DNA of 64,000 bases from SIG636 sp045592105. GTDB taxonomy: Bacteria; Bacillota; Clostridia; Oscillospirales; CAG-382. The translations under genes were made by a program, and so were the position numbers. Positions 63,146 to 64,000 of the stretch are shown here, piece after piece. The DNA is taken from contig JAZNUB010000069.1 of NCBI GenBank assembly GCA_045592105.1, forward strand, positions 62,001 to 126,000, read 5' to 3'. The notes beneath the pieces are model-generated. The model had not been told where the DNA came from. It saw only the letters and a program-made list of their open reading frames with translations, and made no database searches. The stretch's first letter is position 1. Every line of letters begins with the position of its first letter.

Positions 63146-63556
63146 TTAGTTCAAATCCAAAAGCTTTGGGTCGATTGGTTCTACCACGAAAGAGTTTGAC
63201 CAAAATCCGGGCTTCATAAACACCTTGGCATAAGCAATGCGGTTTTCGGGTGTAAGCGTTATCTGCAGATCCTTGCATTTTCTGTTCATACCGGCGGCAC
63301 AATGAATTGTGTATGTACCGTAGGGAAGAGGAAAGCACAGGATTTCTTTGTTACCTATGTGTCCGTATGCTTCGCCGTTTAAGTATATTCCAAATCCACT
63401 TGCCACACCTAAGGGTGAACCTTGCCTATATAGATATATACACGCTTCGGTACAAGGTTCTATAGGCCTTTGACATTCAGGGCAAAACTTTCCTTCCTCT
63501 GGGATATTGTTAACTTTATTGCATAGCGGGCATTTAATTCTAAGTTTCTTTGCCAT
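63146..63556 (-). CDS. Zinc-ribbon protein with PEGA/DUF2846-like domain
   Basis: A 136-residue soluble protein. Residues 1-35 form a zinc ribbon (CPLC and CPEC, Cys9/12/25/28). Then a beta-rich region with IYLYRQGSPLGVASGFGIYLNG, GHIGNKEILCFPLPYGTYTIH and late strands resembles PEGA or DUF2846 domains. GGAGAATACC precedes the ATG. No function known; it faces another zinc-ribbon protein across a terminator. Confidence 0.7.
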   Translation of the reverse strand: MAKKLRIKCPLCNKVNNIPEEGKFCPECQRPIEPCTEACIYLYRQGSPLGVASGFGIYLNGEAYGHIGNKEILCFPLPYGTYTIHCAAGMNRKCKDLQITLTPENRIAYAKVFMKPGFWSNSFVVEPIDPKLLDLN

Positions 63557-63597
63557 GGTATTCTCCTTTTCTGTTTTATGAAAAATTTATATGTGAA

Positions 63598-64000
63598 TTA
63601 TCTTCCAATACCTTTCGCGGTAACTAATATACGGTCAACTATCGTATCACCGTCTACAAGATATATCTTATCGTAAAGATTAATAGTGGAGCAACAATGT
63701 GCAGGGATTAAATACATTTTTTCTCCAACTGAAGTTTCGGCGTTATAATTATGAAGCTGAAAATGCTCTTCGCTGGCAACGATTGTGTCCGCATGGCCAT
63801 CGCGCGGAACTGGCATGCCTTGGTCTGTTCCGCATGTTTTAACGCCGGCGTCAACAACCGTAAGACCGCTTCTTTTACTTACAACCGTGGTGAGTACGAA
63901 AAGTGAATTTTTAAAAGGTAGAGATAAATTGCGGTAGGTTGCATCCATGAACAAATAGCTTCCGGCTTGCAATTCAGTATAAAGCCCTTCAAGAGCCTTT
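63598..64000 (-). CDS. D-threonine aldolase / D-serine dehydratase-like enzyme, C-terminal part
   Basis: The frame runs off the right end, so only the last about 133 residues are seen. LQAGSYLFMD, VVSKRSGLTVVDAGVKT, the ASEEHF stretch and the metal site IPAHCCSTINLYDKIYLVDG match the C-terminal beta domain of fold-type III PLP enzymes such as D-threonine aldolase and DSD1-type D-serine dehydratase. The PLP-Lys domain lies outside. Substrate cannot be decided. Confidence 0.82.
   Translation of the reverse strand, partial: KALEGLYTELQAGSYLFMDATYRNLSLPFKNSLFVLTTVVSKRSGLTVVDAGVKTCGTDQGMPVPRDGHADTIVASEEHFQLHNYNAETSVGEKMYLIPAHCCSTINLYDKIYLVDGDTIVDRILVTAKGIGR

Overview
The window reads as a chromosome segment of an anaerobic, spore-forming Clostridia-type Firmicute, probably an uncultured gut or animal-associated lineage. 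The lineage call rests on gene content: feoAB with a DtxR-type regulator, indolepyruvate:ferredoxin oxidoreductase, sporulation gene yunB, a gdpP-rplI-dnaB-tilS-ftsH housekeeping block, and very regular TTGACA/TATAAT promoters with GGAGG-type ribosome binding sites. Nearly all of the DNA is ordinary chromosome. I see no prophage, transposase, CRISPR array or toxin-antitoxin module.

Left part (1-15.0 kb): the end of a UPF0210 (PFL) gene; then a 2253-residue secreted protein with an N-terminal dockerin-like module, 14 InlB-B-type repeats, three discoidin-like modules and a C-terminal GHL10 glycosyl-hydrolase-like domain; an ABC-2 exporter pair behind two strong promoters, one containing a perfect 37-bp palindrome; pyridoxal kinase; and a MarR regulator followed by an asymmetric heterodimeric ABC exporter.

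Iron and tRNA region (15.0-19.5 kb): a DtxR-family regulator divergent from feoA, feoB and a 56-residue Cys-rich FeoB-associated protein, with three copies of a GTTAGC-N4-GCTAAC-like box; a YwaF-like membrane protein; and a tRNA-Pro(CGG) gene whose leader plus 5' part is duplicated 197 bp upstream, separated by a GC-rich, hairpin-dense segment. This tRNA locus is the least explained structure in the window.

Metabolic region (19.5-27.3 kb): nagA and a NagZ-like GH3 hexosaminidase (amino-sugar or peptidoglycan recycling); a reverse-strand operon of a flavin reductase-like protein, phenylacetate-CoA ligase and a tandem-ACT protein; and a divergent SsuA/NMT1-type ABC importer.

Two long gene trains flank position 38 kb. 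On the minus strand metA-nadA-nadB-nadC-phoH-ybeY-era-recO-mutS2-tcdA run from 37.8 to 27.4 kb with gaps of at most 24 bp. On the plus strand an aminotransferase, trpS, a divergent type IIA topoisomerase pair, a DUF2232 protein, gdpP, rplI, dnaB, tilS, ftsH and a SpoU methyltransferase run from 38.1 to 53.5 kb. Each train starts at a recognisable sigma-A promoter in the same 230-bp gap.

Right part (53.5-64 kb): yunB; iorAB, which with the phenylacetate-CoA ligase could form an arylpyruvate-to-arylacetate energy pathway; rpmB; a 50-residue membrane peptide; gapA; then tadA-metG-tatD-radical SAM-zinc-ribbon membrane protein as a forward cluster; a reverse zinc-ribbon protein; and the C-terminal part of a D-threonine aldolase/D-serine dehydratase-like enzyme running off the window.
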